From contig NZ_AP022826.1 in NCBI RefSeq assembly GCF_014466985.1, positions 1,054,001-1,118,000 of the forward strand: a stretch of 64,000 bases of DNA, given 5' to 3'. Below are positions 1-9,667 of the stretch, one piece after another (the stretch's first letter is position 1; the number at the start of each line of letters is the position of its first letter). The position numbers were made by a program, and so were the translations under genes. Origin of the DNA: Nitrosophilus labii (GTDB lineage Bacteria; Campylobacterota; Campylobacteria; Campylobacterales; Nitratiruptoraceae). The notes under the pieces are model-generated. The model was given only the letters and a program-made list of their open reading frames with translations, searched no databases and was not told the DNA's origin.

Positions 1-436
1 CACCGCTTAACTCATCTGGATAGAGAGCCATTACCTCTTTCGGTTTAAGCCCTACCATTTCTAAAGATTTTTCGACTTTTTTAATCATCTCTTTTTGCGT
101 TAGTTTAGTATGCTCTCTTAGTGGGAAGGCTATATTTTCAAAAACATTCATACTATCAAAAAGAGCCCCGCTTTGAAAAAGAAAACCCACCTTTTTTCTA
201 ATCTTAAAAATAGTCTTTTCATCCGCATTAGCTACATCTACGCCATCAACTAAAATCTCTCCGCTATCAGGCCTTAAAAGCCCAACGATATGTTTAATGA
301 TGGTAGATTTTCCACTCCCTGAAAGTCCTAAAATAATGGTAGTTTTGTGTCTAATAATATCTAAGTCAATACCTCTTAAAACCTCTTTTTGGCCAAACTT
401 TTTCTTTAAACCTTTAATAGATATTGCTATATCCAT
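1..436 (-). CDS. mlaF: MlaF-like ABC transporter ATP-binding protein (partial, runs off window start)
   Basis: This is the nucleotide-binding subunit of the Mla phospholipid-transport ABC system, which acts on the inner face of the cytoplasmic membrane to keep outer-membrane lipid asymmetry. About 145 residues are visible from an ATG at 436. The Walker A motif GLSGSGKST is at residues 37-45 and the Q-loop glutamine (FLFQSG) at about 88. The reading frame leaves the window just as the LSGG signature begins. The stretch FENIAFPLREHT is typical of MlaF rather than of amino-acid importers. The expected partner MlaE lies about 46 kb away at 46048-46839, so the usual mlaE-mlaF order is split here. 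The next gene on the same strand upstream is a DUF4149 membrane protein. Family call is firm; the exact substrate is inferred. Confidence 0.88.
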   Translation of the reverse strand, partial: MDIAISIKGLKKKFGQKEVLRGIDLDIIRHKTTIILGLSGSGKSTIIKHIVGLLRPDSGEILVDGVDVANADEKTIFKIRKKVGFLFQSGALFDSMNVFENIAFPLREHTKLTQKEMIKKVEKSLEMVGLKPKEVMALYPDELSG

Positions 437-476
437 ATTTTTCCTTATATTTATGCACTAATACTTCGTTAAAATG

Positions 477-956
477 TTAATCTTTATAAAATAAATAGAG
501 TCTTCTTCCCATCAAAATAGCAAGTGAAAAAGCTAAAAGCATAAAGTCGATTTCGCTTCCTTTGTGAATATTAGCAAAAATTTCACTCTTTGTCATCTCT
601 TCTCCGGCTGCTTGATAAGCCAAAATATCGGGTGTATAATAAAGTGTAAACATAAATATAGCAAAAACCGCCGTCATTGCCGAAGCAAGTACAATTTTAT
701 CTCTCTGAAACATTTTAAAGCTGTAGCTTTCTCTTAAAATTATTATAATAGCCGTAATATTTAGAAGGTTGTTCGTTTTTAGAAATATCCCCGTCATTAT
801 AAGACCCTCTTGATAATGATTCAAAAGTTCTTTACCAAGATACTCTTCACTATGAAAAATGGTTGGTGCCACAAATGCCCCAAGAGTTAAAACGGCTCCC
901 AAAGTTATACCGAGCAAAACAACATAAAAAACATCTATCCATCGTAAAATTTTCAA
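477..956 (-). CDS. DUF4149-type integral membrane protein
   Basis: A 159-residue protein with four predicted membrane helices (about 7-30, 58-78, 85-108 and 135-152). The conserved feel of the first helix, with a small-residue and proline-containing segment (VAPTIF), and the overall length match the DUF4149 family of small membrane proteins, which has no established biochemical role. Its ATG overlaps the stop of the upstream gene prmC by 4 bp, so the two are translationally coupled. It lies 40 bp before the mlaF start on the same strand. The function is unknown; membrane location is directly supported by the hydrophobic profile. Confidence 0.75.
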   Translation of the reverse strand: MKILRWIDVFYVVLLGITLGAVLTLGAFVAPTIFHSEEYLGKELLNHYQEGLIMTGIFLKTNNLLNITAIIIILRESYSFKMFQRDKIVLASAMTAVFAIFMFTLYYTPDILAYQAAGEEMTKSEIFANIHKGSEIDFMLLAFSLAILMGRRLYLFYKD

Positions 957-1798
957 GAAATCTCCTTTAAATTATAATTATCTGTTTTTAAAACAAAACC
1001 TCTGTCCAAACCAGCCAAATCCTTATAAAATTTTGGTTTTAAACCTTTTTTTTCACAATATCTTTTTAAACTCTCTTTTTGATCATAACCCATCTCGCAT
1101 ATAAGAAGCTTAGCCTCTTTTAGCAACGCAATATCTATAATCCTTTTTAAAAGCTCATCTCCCCTCTCCCCGCCAAAAAGCGCTTCTTCAGGCTCAAACA
1201 ATACATTTTTGTCTAGTTTAAAATCTTTTGCTATATATGGCGGATTTGAAACTATAATATCCACTTTTTCCTCTACACAATCAAGTAAAGAGCAGTTTCT
1301 AAGATCTACTCTTTCTTCAACCGAGTGGTTTTTTAAATTTATCTTCGTTACTTCTATAGCTTTTTTTGAGATATCAGTTGCAATAAATCTTGCATTTTTT
1401 AGCTTCTTTGCCAAAATGATCGATATCACTCCGCTTCCCACACCTATTTCGGCTACGGTAACTTTTTCATCTAAATTTACATTTTCCAAAACTTTATCTA
1501 TCAAAAGCTCAGTTTCCGGTCTTGGGATCAACACCCCCTCTTCTATATAAAACTCTTCACTGTAAAAAGAGACTCTTTTTGTGATATATTCTACCGGATA
1601 GTTTTGCGCCCTTTTTTCTATATCTTTTAAAAAGATATTTAACAATTTCTCCTCTAAAACCTCTTCATTATGAAGATGAAGATAAACTCTATCTTGTTTC
1701 AAAATATTTGATAGTAATATCTCAGCTTCAAACAGAGGACGCTGTGCTACACCTGATAGTTTTTTAGCGGCAAGCCTCAAAGCCTCTTTTATAATCAA
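953..1798 (-). CDS. prmC: PrmC, release factor glutamine N5-methyltransferase
   Basis: PrmC (HemK) methylates the glutamine of the GGQ motif of peptide chain release factors, using S-adenosylmethionine, in the cytoplasm. The 281-residue protein has the family-specific IPRPETE segment at about 91-96, the SAM-binding EIGVGSG at 117-123, and the catalytic NPPY at 185-188. Length is normal for the family. It overlaps the downstream DUF4149 gene by 4 bp and follows the M48 protease gene by 17 bp, so the three probably form one minus-strand transcription unit. The call is secure. Confidence 0.95.
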   Translation of the reverse strand: MIIKEALRLAAKKLSGVAQRPLFEAEILLSNILKQDRVYLHLHNEEVLEEKLLNIFLKDIEKRAQNYPVEYITKRVSFYSEEFYIEEGVLIPRPETELLIDKVLENVNLDEKVTVAEIGVGSGVISIILAKKLKNARFIATDISKKAIEVTKINLKNHSVEERVDLRNCSLLDCVEEKVDIIVSNPPYIAKDFKLDKNVLFEPEEALFGGERGDELLKRIIDIALLKEAKLLICEMGYDQKESLKRYCEKKGLKPKFYKDLAGLDRGFVLKTDNYNLKEIS

Positions 1799-1815
1799 AA
1801 TTCACCTTCAATTAT

Positions 1816-3096
1816 CTAATATTTTTGTTCGTTATTGATATTTTCAATCTCCTCTACTGCACAGTTATCTTTTAAAGCCTCTTTATCAAGTTCAGTCTCT
1901 TCGTTAAAACCCAAAGCTTTTAGTCTTTCCAAAATAGGCGGATGAGAGTAGTAAAAAAAGATATATAGAGGATGAGAAAGAGGAAAATGGCTGTTTTCTT
2001 CTACTAACTTTAAAAGGGCGTTTCTCAAAGAGCTTCTTGAAACCATATCCGAACCGTACTTATCTGCAGCATATTCATTTTTTCTTGACACAAAACTAAT
2101 AAGAGGCATAAAGAAAAAGGTAAATATAGGACTAAGCAGCAAAAACAGAGATATTATTGTATACGGTTGATTGCTTATGCCTATTTCGGTAAATAGTTCT
2201 TGAGGAAGGTTAGCAAAAATATAAAACATAGCAAACATCATAACACCCATCATAAAGATATTTTTCAATATATCTTTATTTACAAAATGGCCAAGTTCGT
2301 GACCTAAAACCGCTAAAAGTTCGTCACGAGAAAGTTTTTTTACCAAAGTATCAAAAAGCACCACTCTTTTAGTTTTTCCAAGTCCGCCAAAATATGCATT
2401 TAGTCTATTGTCTCTTTTACTTGCATCCACAACATAAACGCCACTTGAGTCAAATCCACTTCTTTTTAGAAGCTCGTTAATCTCGTTTTCAAGCTCTTTA
2501 TCTTCTAAAGGAGAAAATTTATTGAACATAGGCGCTATGAGAGTTGGATAGATTGCGTTGATAAGTATAATGATTGCAAAAACAAATAAAAATCCCCAAA
2601 GCCACCAAAGCTCAAAATTGAGCATAATATAACTAATACCCGCTATTACGGCAGAACCAAATAGTAAAAACAAAAATGCGCCTTTAATATGGTCTTTAAT
2701 AAACAAAGAAATAGTAGATTTGTTAAAACCGAACTCTTCATCCAAAACAAATTTTTGATAATACTCAAACGGGATACCGACAATATAGTTAATAGCTATA
2801 AATATATCTACAAAAACAACCGATTTTAAGACAATATTATCTATATGTATAGACTTATCCAGCCATTCAAGTCCGAAACCTATCCAAAATATGAACATTA
2901 TATATTCAACAACTGTTTCAACAATAGCAATTTTCTCTTTTTTAGCGCTATATCTTGCGGCTTTAATAAATTTTGAAGGAAGCATCAACACGGCTTTTCC
3001 ATCTTTTGCTTTCAAAACAAACCCAGCTTGCATTACTGATACATAAATCTTCACCAAAACATAGATAAAATATATAATTGATATTGCTAAAATCAT
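1816..3096 (-). CDS. M48 family metallopeptidase (Ste24/CAAX-protease-like)
   Basis: A 426-residue polytopic membrane zinc protease. The zinc-binding and catalytic HELGH is at 266-270, and a third-ligand region NEYAADKYG follows near 340. Hydrophobic segments occur at the N-terminus, around 60-75, 95-110, 140-180 and 275-330, as in Ste24-type enzymes. An N-terminal peptidase_M48_N-type region precedes the catalytic part. Known relatives cleave prenylated peptides in eukaryotes; bacterial members are linked to membrane-protein quality control, so the substrate here is unknown. It is the first gene of the minus-strand unit with prmC and is divergent from the ABC-F gene. Confidence 0.88.
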   Translation of the reverse strand: MILAISIIYFIYVLVKIYVSVMQAGFVLKAKDGKAVLMLPSKFIKAARYSAKKEKIAIVETVVEYIMFIFWIGFGLEWLDKSIHIDNIVLKSVVFVDIFIAINYIVGIPFEYYQKFVLDEEFGFNKSTISLFIKDHIKGAFLFLLFGSAVIAGISYIMLNFELWWLWGFLFVFAIIILINAIYPTLIAPMFNKFSPLEDKELENEINELLKRSGFDSSGVYVVDASKRDNRLNAYFGGLGKTKRVVLFDTLVKKLSRDELLAVLGHELGHFVNKDILKNIFMMGVMMFAMFYIFANLPQELFTEIGISNQPYTIISLFLLLSPIFTFFFMPLISFVSRKNEYAADKYGSDMVSRSSLRNALLKLVEENSHFPLSHPLYIFFYYSHPPILERLKALGFNEETELDKEALKDNCAVEEIENINNEQKY

Positions 3097-3120
3097 AAAT
3101 TTCCTTATTAAATAAAATGT

Positions 3121-3187
3121 AATTAGAATTTGGGAATTAGTATAACTATATCCTAAAACAAATTCCTAATGCACAATTCCTAATGCC
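3121..3187. repeat. Intergenic heptamer-type inverted repeat
   Basis: This segment lies between the divergent M48 protease and ABC-F genes. It contains GAATTTGGGAATTAG on the left and two copies of AATTCCTAATGC spaced 14 bp apart on the right. The arms are inverted relative to each other and built on 7-bp or 14-bp periods. The same kind of sequence recurs at several other intergenic sites in the window. Its function is unknown. Confidence 0.6.
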
Positions 3188-3305
3188 TTATATTCATTGC
3201 TATTGTATCAAAGATAGGTTAAAATTGCATATTCTTTTAAACTATTTTTAATTTTTAAGTCGCTTTATAAATATTAATTATAAAAATTATATTAAGAGGT
3301 TATAA

Positions 3306-5237
3306 ATGGCACTGGTTGATTTAAAAGAGATTTCTAAACAGTTTGAAGCTCAAAAGATTTTATGTAGAGTAGATTTTTATATAGACGAGGGAGAAAGAGT
3401 CGCAATCGTTGGAAAAAACGGTAGTGGAAAATCAACTTTGATGAAAATAGTAGCAGGTGTTTTAGAGCCAGATGAAGGTGAAAGAAGAGTTAGACAAAAC
3501 TTAAATATACAGATGCTATCGCAAAAACCGACTTTTAAAGAGAACGTAACAGTAAAAGAAGAGATCGAAAACGAACTTAAAGAGTTAAAAGAGGCTAAAA
3601 ATGAGTATGAAAAGATATCTGAGGAAATTTCACAAAATCCCGAAAACCAAACTCTTTTAAACAGATTAAACGAACTTGCCAACTTTTTAGATTTTCATAA
3701 CGCCTGGAATCTTGACGATAAAATCGAAAGAGTTCTTTTAGAGTTCGATCTAAAAAAATATGAATCAAAACCGGTCAATCTTCTTAGCGGTGGAGAACAA
3801 AGAAGGGTAGCTTTAGCGGGACTTCTTTTGAAAAAACCGGATCTTTTGCTTTTGGATGAGCCTACAAACCATCTTGATGTTTATATGGTTGAATTTTTGG
3901 AAGAGATCTTAATGAAAGAAAAATTCACACTCCTTTTCATATCGCACGATAGATATTTTATAGACAATATTGCTACAAGAGTCGTAGAAGTTGATGAGTG
4001 TAAACTAAGAAGTTTCAAAGGAGGATATAACGACTATCTCAGACAAAAAGAGGAACTTTTAAAATCTTTGCAAAAACAGCATGAAAACCTTCTTAGACTT
4101 CTTAAACAAGAAGAGGAGTGGTTAAACAGAGGGGTAAGGGCTAGGATAAAAAGAAATGAAGGAAGGAAAAAAAGAGTTTTAGAACTTCGTGAGCAGGCAA
4201 AGAAAAATCCATCTCTTATTAGAAAAATTAAGCTCGAATTGGAGCGCGAAAAAAAACATTTTAATCGAGAAGAAGGTATAAATAAAAAGAAAATGCTCTT
4301 TGAAGTGGAAAATGTTACAAAATCTTTAGGCGATAAACTCTTGATAAAAGATTTCTCTACAAGAATTTTGCAAAAAGACAGAATTGCCATAGTGGGTAAA
4401 AACGGTAGCGGAAAATCTACTCTTTTAAAGATACTTCTAGGAGAATTAAATCCTGATAGCGGCGCTATCAAAAGAGGTGAATTCAAAATAGGATATTTCG
4501 ATCAGCAAAGAAGAATGTTAGATGACGATAAAAATCTGATTGAAACCTTTTGCCCTAATGGGGGTGACAGAGTAGAAGTTCAGGGAAAAAATATGCACGT
4601 TTACGGATATCTAAAAAACTTTTTGTTCCCAAAAGAGTTTTTAGATAAAAAGATAGGAGTTTTGAGTGGAGGAGAAAAAAACAGGGTTGCTTTGGCTCTT
4701 CTATTTACAAAAAAGGTTGATTGTCTCATACTTGATGAACCCACTAACGATCTGGATATCCCTACTATAAATATTCTCGAAGAGTATATACAAAATTTCA
4801 GCGGTTCTGTCATTTTCGTAAGTCACGATAGATATTTTGTAGACAAACTTGCTTCTAAACTCTTCATTTTCCATGGTAACGGATATATTGAAGAATCATA
4901 CCAAAGCTATAGCGAATATCTAGCAATAGAAAAAGAGCTAAAGAGTCTGGAGAATTTTGAAAAAGAGATAGAAAAGCCAAAACCCGTAAGAGAGAGAAAA
5001 AGAAAAGCTAAACTATCTTACAAGGAACAAAAACTTTTAGAAGAACTTCCTTTAAAGATTGAAGAACTTGAGGAGAAAATAGCAAAAATAAATGGGTGTT
5101 TGGCAGATCCAAATTGTTACGAAGAAAAAGGGATCAACACTCTTGCCGAAGAACTTAGCCAAATGGAAAGTGAGTATGAAAAGTTAATGGAAAAATATAT
5201 CGAGTTAGAAGAAAAAAGAGAAAAACTGCTATCTTAA
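3306..5237 (+). CDS. ABC-F family ATPase (Uup/EttA-like)
   Basis: A soluble protein of 643 residues with two fused ABC domains and no membrane segments, which is the ABC-F architecture; such proteins act on ribosomes as translation factors. Walker A motifs (GKNGSGKST) occur near 36-44 and 362-370, signature motifs LSGGEQRR near 160 and LSGGEKNR near 453, and LDEPTN boxes in both halves. A basic, charged linker joins the domains. The C-terminus (about 540-643) is a charged coiled coil as in Uup. There is a good AAGAGG ribosome site. It stands alone on the plus strand and is followed by an IS insertion. Uup is the likeliest subtype because of the C-terminal coiled coil, but that subtype is inferred. 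Confidence 0.92.
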   Translation: MALVDLKEISKQFEAQKILCRVDFYIDEGERVAIVGKNGSGKSTLMKIVAGVLEPDEGERRVRQNLNIQMLSQKPTFKENVTVKEEIENELKELKEAKNEYEKISEEISQNPENQTLLNRLNELANFLDFHNAWNLDDKIERVLLEFDLKKYESKPVNLLSGGEQRRVALAGLLLKKPDLLLLDEPTNHLDVYMVEFLEEILMKEKFTLLFISHDRYFIDNIATRVVEVDECKLRSFKGGYNDYLRQKEELLKSLQKQHENLLRLLKQEEEWLNRGVRARIKRNEGRKKRVLELREQAKKNPSLIRKIKLELEREKKHFNREEGINKKKMLFEVENVTKSLGDKLLIKDFSTRILQKDRIAIVGKNGSGKSTLLKILLGELNPDSGAIKRGEFKIGYFDQQRRMLDDDKNLIETFCPNGGDRVEVQGKNMHVYGYLKNFLFPKEFLDKKIGVLSGGEKNRVALALLFTKKVDCLILDEPTNDLDIPTINILEEYIQNFSGSVIFVSHDRYFVDKLASKLFIFHGNGYIEESYQSYSEYLAIEKELKSLENFEKEIEKPKPVRERKRKAKLSYKEQKLLEELPLKIEELEEKIAKINGCLADPNCYEEKGINTLAEELSQMESEYEKLMEKYIELEEKREKLLS

Positions 5238-5303
5238 AACTATTTAGATAAAGTATATTAAACCCGGATTATAGAAAGAGAAAGGAGTGAAATATAAAAT
5301 ATT

Positions 5304-6639
5304 GGGACTGTAAAATAAACTGTGTAAACCACCTAAAGCCTTTAAAACCTTAGCGTGTATATTTTTGCATAATTTCACTGAAAAATATACAAAGCTGAGG
5401 ATAGATTTCACTCCAGCTTCTGATTTTTGTATTACTCCATTTGTGCTGTACCTCCTGTGTGGCAAGATAAAGAAGCTTAAAAGCTGAATCGATGGTTGGA
5501 AAAGAACCCACAGACTTTGTTCTTTTTTTAATATTTGAATTTATCGATTCTATGGGATTTGTCGTATAAATCAGTTTTCTTATAGCTTGGGGATATTTAA
5601 AAAATGTAGATAGCTCATTCCAGTTAGATTGCCAAGACTGGGTAATATGGGGATATTTTTGACCCCATTTGTCATTAAAATTTGTAAGAGCAAGCTCTGC
5701 TTCTTCTTCGGTTGATGAAGTGTAGATACTCTTTAAATCTTTAGCTACCTCTTTTCTATCTTTCCAAGATACAAATTTTAGGCTATTTCTGATCTGGTGT
5801 ACAATACATCTTTGAATTTCTGCCTTTGGATAAACTGCCTCTATAGCCTCTTTAAATCCATTTAGTCCGTCTATTGCAAATATCAATACATCTTCAACAC
5901 CTCTGTTTTTTATCTCATTTAAAAGTGTTAACCACTGTTTAGAACTTTCATTTTCACCTATCCATATACCAAGAATATCTTTTTTCCCTTCAAGAGTTAT
6001 GCCTAGCATTATATATGCAGCAATATTTTTAACTACTCTATCCACTCTTATTTTTAAAACTGTAGCATCCATAAATATTATCGGATATATTGCCTCTAGC
6101 GGACGACTATGCCACTCTTTTGCCTTATCTATTATTGCTTCTGTTATATTGGAAATTGTCTGAATAGAAAGTTCATACCCATATAAATCATCAAGATGGT
6201 GTTGAAATCTGTTCACTCATCCCTTTTGCATATAAAGACAAAATTAAATCTTCTGTCCCCTTTATGAGAGTCTGTCGCTTCTTGATAAGCTTTGGTTCGA
6301 AGGTAGCGTTTCTGTCTCTTGGTATCTTAACCTCTATATCCCCATATTTGGACTTTAAAGTTTTTTCACTGTACCCATTACGATAATTTGGATTATCTGA
6401 AACTTGATGCTTCTCATATCCTAAATGCTCAGTTAACTCTACTTCTGTAGCAGTCTGATAAACCTCTTTTAAAAGACCTTTGAATTCTTCCAAGATCTCA
6501 TCAATATCTATCCCCTTTCCCTCTTTGATAGCTTTTTTTACCTCTTCTGTATTGATATACCTCATTGTGTAAATCCTTTTTATTCTTTAATTTTATCTAA
6601 TCTTTTTATAAGGATTTACACAGTTATTTTTACACTCCC
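5304..6639 (-). mobile_element. IS256-family insertion sequence, complete, 1336 bp
   Basis: The ends are imperfect inverted repeats: GGGACTGTAAAATAAACTGT at the left and, read inward from the right, GGGAGTGTAAAAATAACTGT. The element is flanked on both sides by the identical 8-bp sequence AAAATATT (5296-5303 and 6640-6647), the target duplication expected of IS256. One transposase gene on the minus strand fills the element but is frameshifted. The intact ends and duplication show insertion as a unit between the ABC-F gene and rmuC. It can probably move only if transposase is supplied from elsewhere. Confidence 0.93.
5350..6565 (-). pseudogene. IS256-family transposase, frameshifted
   Basis: The transposase is split into an N-terminal part (6565 down to about 6191, 124 residues) and a C-terminal part (about 6216 down to 5350). 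The break falls after LYAKGMS, where the family normally continues into the helix that here reappears in another frame as FQHHLDDLYGYELS. Mutase-type catalytic elements are all present in the second part: the aspartate in IIFMDATVLK, the aspartate in FAIDGLNGF, and the glutamate in TTNPIESIN. A single net frameshift therefore inactivates an otherwise intact gene. Programmed frameshifting is not usual for IS256, so a mutation is the simpler explanation. Confidence 0.9.
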
Positions 6640-6657
6640 AAAATATTAGACGCAAAA

Positions 6658-8109
6658 CTATATCTCTTTTTTTTCTATTATCTTCATTTCATCAAACTCA
6701 ACCTTTTCTATTCTTTCAAACTCACTTGAGATTTTTTTAGTAGTTACGTGTATATCTTTTACATCTTTACTAACCGTATCGATATGTTTTGAAAGTTTCT
6801 CCCAGCGCTCTTTGTAGAGTTTGAAGTTTTTGGAGAGTTTTCTAAGCTCCTCTTGGATCTTTTTGGCTTGTTCTTGAGTTTTTACATCTCTAACTATAGC
6901 TTGAACTGTGGTTAGAAGTGCCATCAAAGTTGTTGGGCTTGCTATCCAGATACTTTTTTGTCTAGCAAATTCAATTAAGTCTTGGTGATATGCGTTTATT
7001 TCGGCAAAAATCGCTTCGGCAGGTAAAAACAGAATTGCCATTTCGGCTGTTTTTCCTTTTACTATATATTTTGATGCTATATCATTTATATGTTTTTTGA
7101 GGTTTTGTTTAAACTGGCTCTCATATCTTTTTTTATCCACTTCGTTTTCAGCCTCTATCATATTGGAGTAGTTTTCAAGAGGAAACTTCGAATCTATAGC
7201 TATAAGTCCTACAGGTTCAGGTGCTTTAATAACCGCATCGGCAACAACTTTTTCGTTCTCTTCCGCCAAAGGATACTGTATATCGTAAAGTTCACGATTT
7301 TCCCCGAAAATAGATTTTAATATAGAGTTTAGCTGAACTTCACCAAATATCCCTCTGCTCTTTTTGTCACTCAAAACATTTTGAAGACTAACAACCTCTC
7401 GTGATAGATTTTCTATATTTTTTTGGGCTTCTGCGATTTTGGCAATACCGGTTATAATGTCTTTAAATGTTTTATCGACATTTTCGAAACCTTCTTTTAG
7501 TCTCTCATCTACCTTATTGCTGATTTTGTCTAGATTTTGAGTAACTTTTGAGTTTAGCTCCTCAAAATTTATCTTTAAAGAGTTTGAAAGCTCATCTTTG
7601 AACTCTTTTTGAGAATTAAAAAAGTCCAAAAACAGCTTGGAGTTTTTCTCTATGATCTCTTGTAAGATTAAGTTTGCTTTTTCAAAATTGGTTTTAAGAG
7701 ACTCTTCAATATTTTGATTTAGTTTTAGAAAATCTTCATTTAGTTTTTCACTCTGAACAGTAAGAGCTTTTGAAAACTCATAAAAATGTTTTGAAAGATT
7801 TGATTCTATCTCATTTTTAAAATCGTTTGTACTTTTTTCTATATTTTTGAATAACTCTATATTTTTAGCAATCTGCTCCTGATTATCCTTAGCATTTTGA
7901 TATAGTTTTTCATCAATTTTCTCTATCTTTTGATGTAAAAACTCTCTTTGATCTTCAAAATGTTTTGAAATTTTTTCATTTAACTCATAAAAATATTTTT
8001 CTAGCTCTTGAAATTTTGAAAGTTCTTTCTTTAAAATTAGAAGGTAAATAAAAGCTCCCGCCGCAAAAATAGCGGCAGCTATCGAAAAAATGAGAGTTAG
8101 TTCCATCAT
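6658..8109 (-). CDS. rmuC: RmuC-type DNA recombination protein
   Basis: A 483-residue protein with one N-terminal membrane anchor (about 5-27), a long coiled coil (about 30-250) and a C-terminal RmuC domain (about 250-440). The RmuC domain contains SRGIFGEVQL and the conserved AIDSKFPLENY segment. RmuC limits rearrangement at inverted repeats and has a predicted nuclease-like fold. Its start overlaps the thrC stop by 4 bp, so it is translationally coupled to thrC. The IS256 element lies just past its 3' end and does not interrupt it. Confidence 0.9.
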   Translation of the reverse strand: MMELTLIFSIAAAIFAAGAFIYLLILKKELSKFQELEKYFYELNEKISKHFEDQREFLHQKIEKIDEKLYQNAKDNQEQIAKNIELFKNIEKSTNDFKNEIESNLSKHFYEFSKALTVQSEKLNEDFLKLNQNIEESLKTNFEKANLILQEIIEKNSKLFLDFFNSQKEFKDELSNSLKINFEELNSKVTQNLDKISNKVDERLKEGFENVDKTFKDIITGIAKIAEAQKNIENLSREVVSLQNVLSDKKSRGIFGEVQLNSILKSIFGENRELYDIQYPLAEENEKVVADAVIKAPEPVGLIAIDSKFPLENYSNMIEAENEVDKKRYESQFKQNLKKHINDIASKYIVKGKTAEMAILFLPAEAIFAEINAYHQDLIEFARQKSIWIASPTTLMALLTTVQAIVRDVKTQEQAKKIQEELRKLSKNFKLYKERWEKLSKHIDTVSKDVKDIHVTTKKISSEFERIEKVEFDEMKIIEKKEI

Positions 8110-9584
8110 GTATCCAAAAATTTCAAAATCTCTTCGTCTATTCTATCTTTTTCGATAACACTATTATGAACAATAGGCTTATTAAAAAGCTCCTCTATAA
8201 CAACTGGGATCATAATGCGTAATCTTTTAGCTATCTCTATCAAAGCCTCTAAGTCTCTATATTTTTTACTATCTTTGTTTAATGCGTTCAAAACTGTAGG
8301 GGCAAATTTAGTCCATTCCGCAGTTGAATAAGCTATATTTTTTATATCCTTATATTTTTCATACAGTTTTATAGTCGTTGCCGTATGCGGATCCATCAGA
8401 TAGTTCTTATTTAGTGCATACTCCCTTATATACTCTTTAATCTCCTCATCAGTTGTAAAGTCTGCTTCAAAATCGGCCTGAAGCTCTTTTAGCTCTTCAT
8501 TTGTAAGCTCATAATAGTCGTTTTCATTTAGACTATCCATAAGCTCTTTTGTTCTTTTGCTTCCAAACTTATCAAAAAGAACTCTTTCTACGTTTGAAGA
8601 TTTTAGTATATCCATAGCCGGAGAAGTTGTCTTTTTTAGAAATTTTCCTCTTAAATCGTATCTACCCTCTTTTATCAACTCGGTTAAAACATTATTTTCA
8701 TTAGAAGCAATCAAAATCTTTTTAACCGGTAATCCCATCTTTTTAGCATAATATCCGCCAAGAGCATTTCCAAAATTACCACTTGGAACTGTCAGATATA
8801 CTTCATCGCCTATCTTAATATCTCCCATTCTTACCAATTCTAAATAGCTGTGGAAATGATAAATTATTTGAAAAATAATTCGACCAAAATTTACAGAGTT
8901 TGCAGCAGATAGTTTTATACCTTTCTCTTTTAGTTTATTTTTAAAGATTTGAGAGTTTAAAAGATTTTTTAAAGCGCTCTGTGCATCATCAAAATCTCCA
9001 ATTATTCCTATAACTTTTAGATTATCTGCATCTTCTGTTACCATTTGAAGTCTTTGAACATCACTCGTACCGCCATCAGGATATAAACAAGCAACTTTTA
9101 TATTTGGTTTATTTTTAAATGTTTCAAGTGTTGCAGGTCCTGTATCACCACTAGTTGCAGCTAAAATAAGATAGTTTTCTCCTCTTTTTTTTGCTAAAGC
9201 TGATAGGATGTACCCAAAAGGCTGTAACGCCATATCTTTAAAAGCTCTTGTTGGTCCGTGATATAGTTCGCTTATATATAGATTTTCTTCAACTTTTTTT
9301 ACAGGTACAGGATTTTTAGGATCATCGAATTTATCGTAGAGATTTAGAGCATTTTTAATAAGTTCATTTTCGATATCGATTTCAAATTTTTTTAGTAGAT
9401 AGTATGCTAACTCTTTGTAGCTACTGTTTAGATGTTTTTCAAAAAAATCATCTTCACATTTTGGCAACTCTTTTGGGATATAAAGCCCACCATAGCTTGC
9501 GCTAGGATTTAGGATAGCTTCGCTGAAACTTACTTCAACGGGCTTTATTCCGTCATTACCTCTTGTTTCAATAAAGTTCATCAT
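8106..9584 (-). CDS. thrC: Threonine synthase
   Basis: ThrC converts O-phosphohomoserine to threonine and phosphate in the cytoplasm using pyridoxal phosphate. The 492-residue length fits the longer ThrC class. The PLP-binding lysine is K116 within YHGPTRAFKDMALQPF. AATSGDTGPA near 143-152 contacts the phosphate of the cofactor or substrate, and VPSGNFGN is near 265. The start is read as the tandem ATG at 9584/9581. Downstream rmuC is coupled by a 4-bp overlap. Confidence 0.95.
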   Translation of the reverse strand: MMNFIETRGNDGIKPVEVSFSEAILNPSASYGGLYIPKELPKCEDDFFEKHLNSSYKELAYYLLKKFEIDIENELIKNALNLYDKFDDPKNPVPVKKVEENLYISELYHGPTRAFKDMALQPFGYILSALAKKRGENYLILAATSGDTGPATLETFKNKPNIKVACLYPDGGTSDVQRLQMVTEDADNLKVIGIIGDFDDAQSALKNLLNSQIFKNKLKEKGIKLSAANSVNFGRIIFQIIYHFHSYLELVRMGDIKIGDEVYLTVPSGNFGNALGGYYAKKMGLPVKKILIASNENNVLTELIKEGRYDLRGKFLKKTTSPAMDILKSSNVERVLFDKFGSKRTKELMDSLNENDYYELTNEELKELQADFEADFTTDEEIKEYIREYALNKNYLMDPHTATTIKLYEKYKDIKNIAYSTAEWTKFAPTVLNALNKDSKKYRDLEALIEIAKRLRIMIPVVIEELFNKPIVHNSVIEKDRIDEEILKFLDT

Positions 9585-9626
9585 TAACCTTTCAAAAATT
9601 TTTGAAATTTTACCATACTTAAAAGT

Positions 9627-9650
9627 GTAAGTGATAAGTAATCAGTAACA
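9627..9650. repeat. Short degenerate heptamer run
   Basis: Between cutA and thrC the sequence runs AAGTGTA AGTGATA AGTAATC AGTAACA. The units share an AGT core at 7-bp spacing. It resembles the other heptamer runs in this window but uses a different unit and lacks a clear inverted partner. Confidence 0.4.
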
Positions 9651-9667
9651 AATTATGGATAGATTAT

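Noticed and set aside
4034-4486. A 150-codon frame antisense to the ABC-F gene
   Set aside because: Serine/leucine-rich shadow of the charged linker and second Walker region of the real gene.
6191-6216. Programmed frameshift as the explanation for the split IS256 transposase
   Set aside because: No slippery heptamer is visible at the junction and IS256-type elements normally use one continuous frame; a mutation is simpler.
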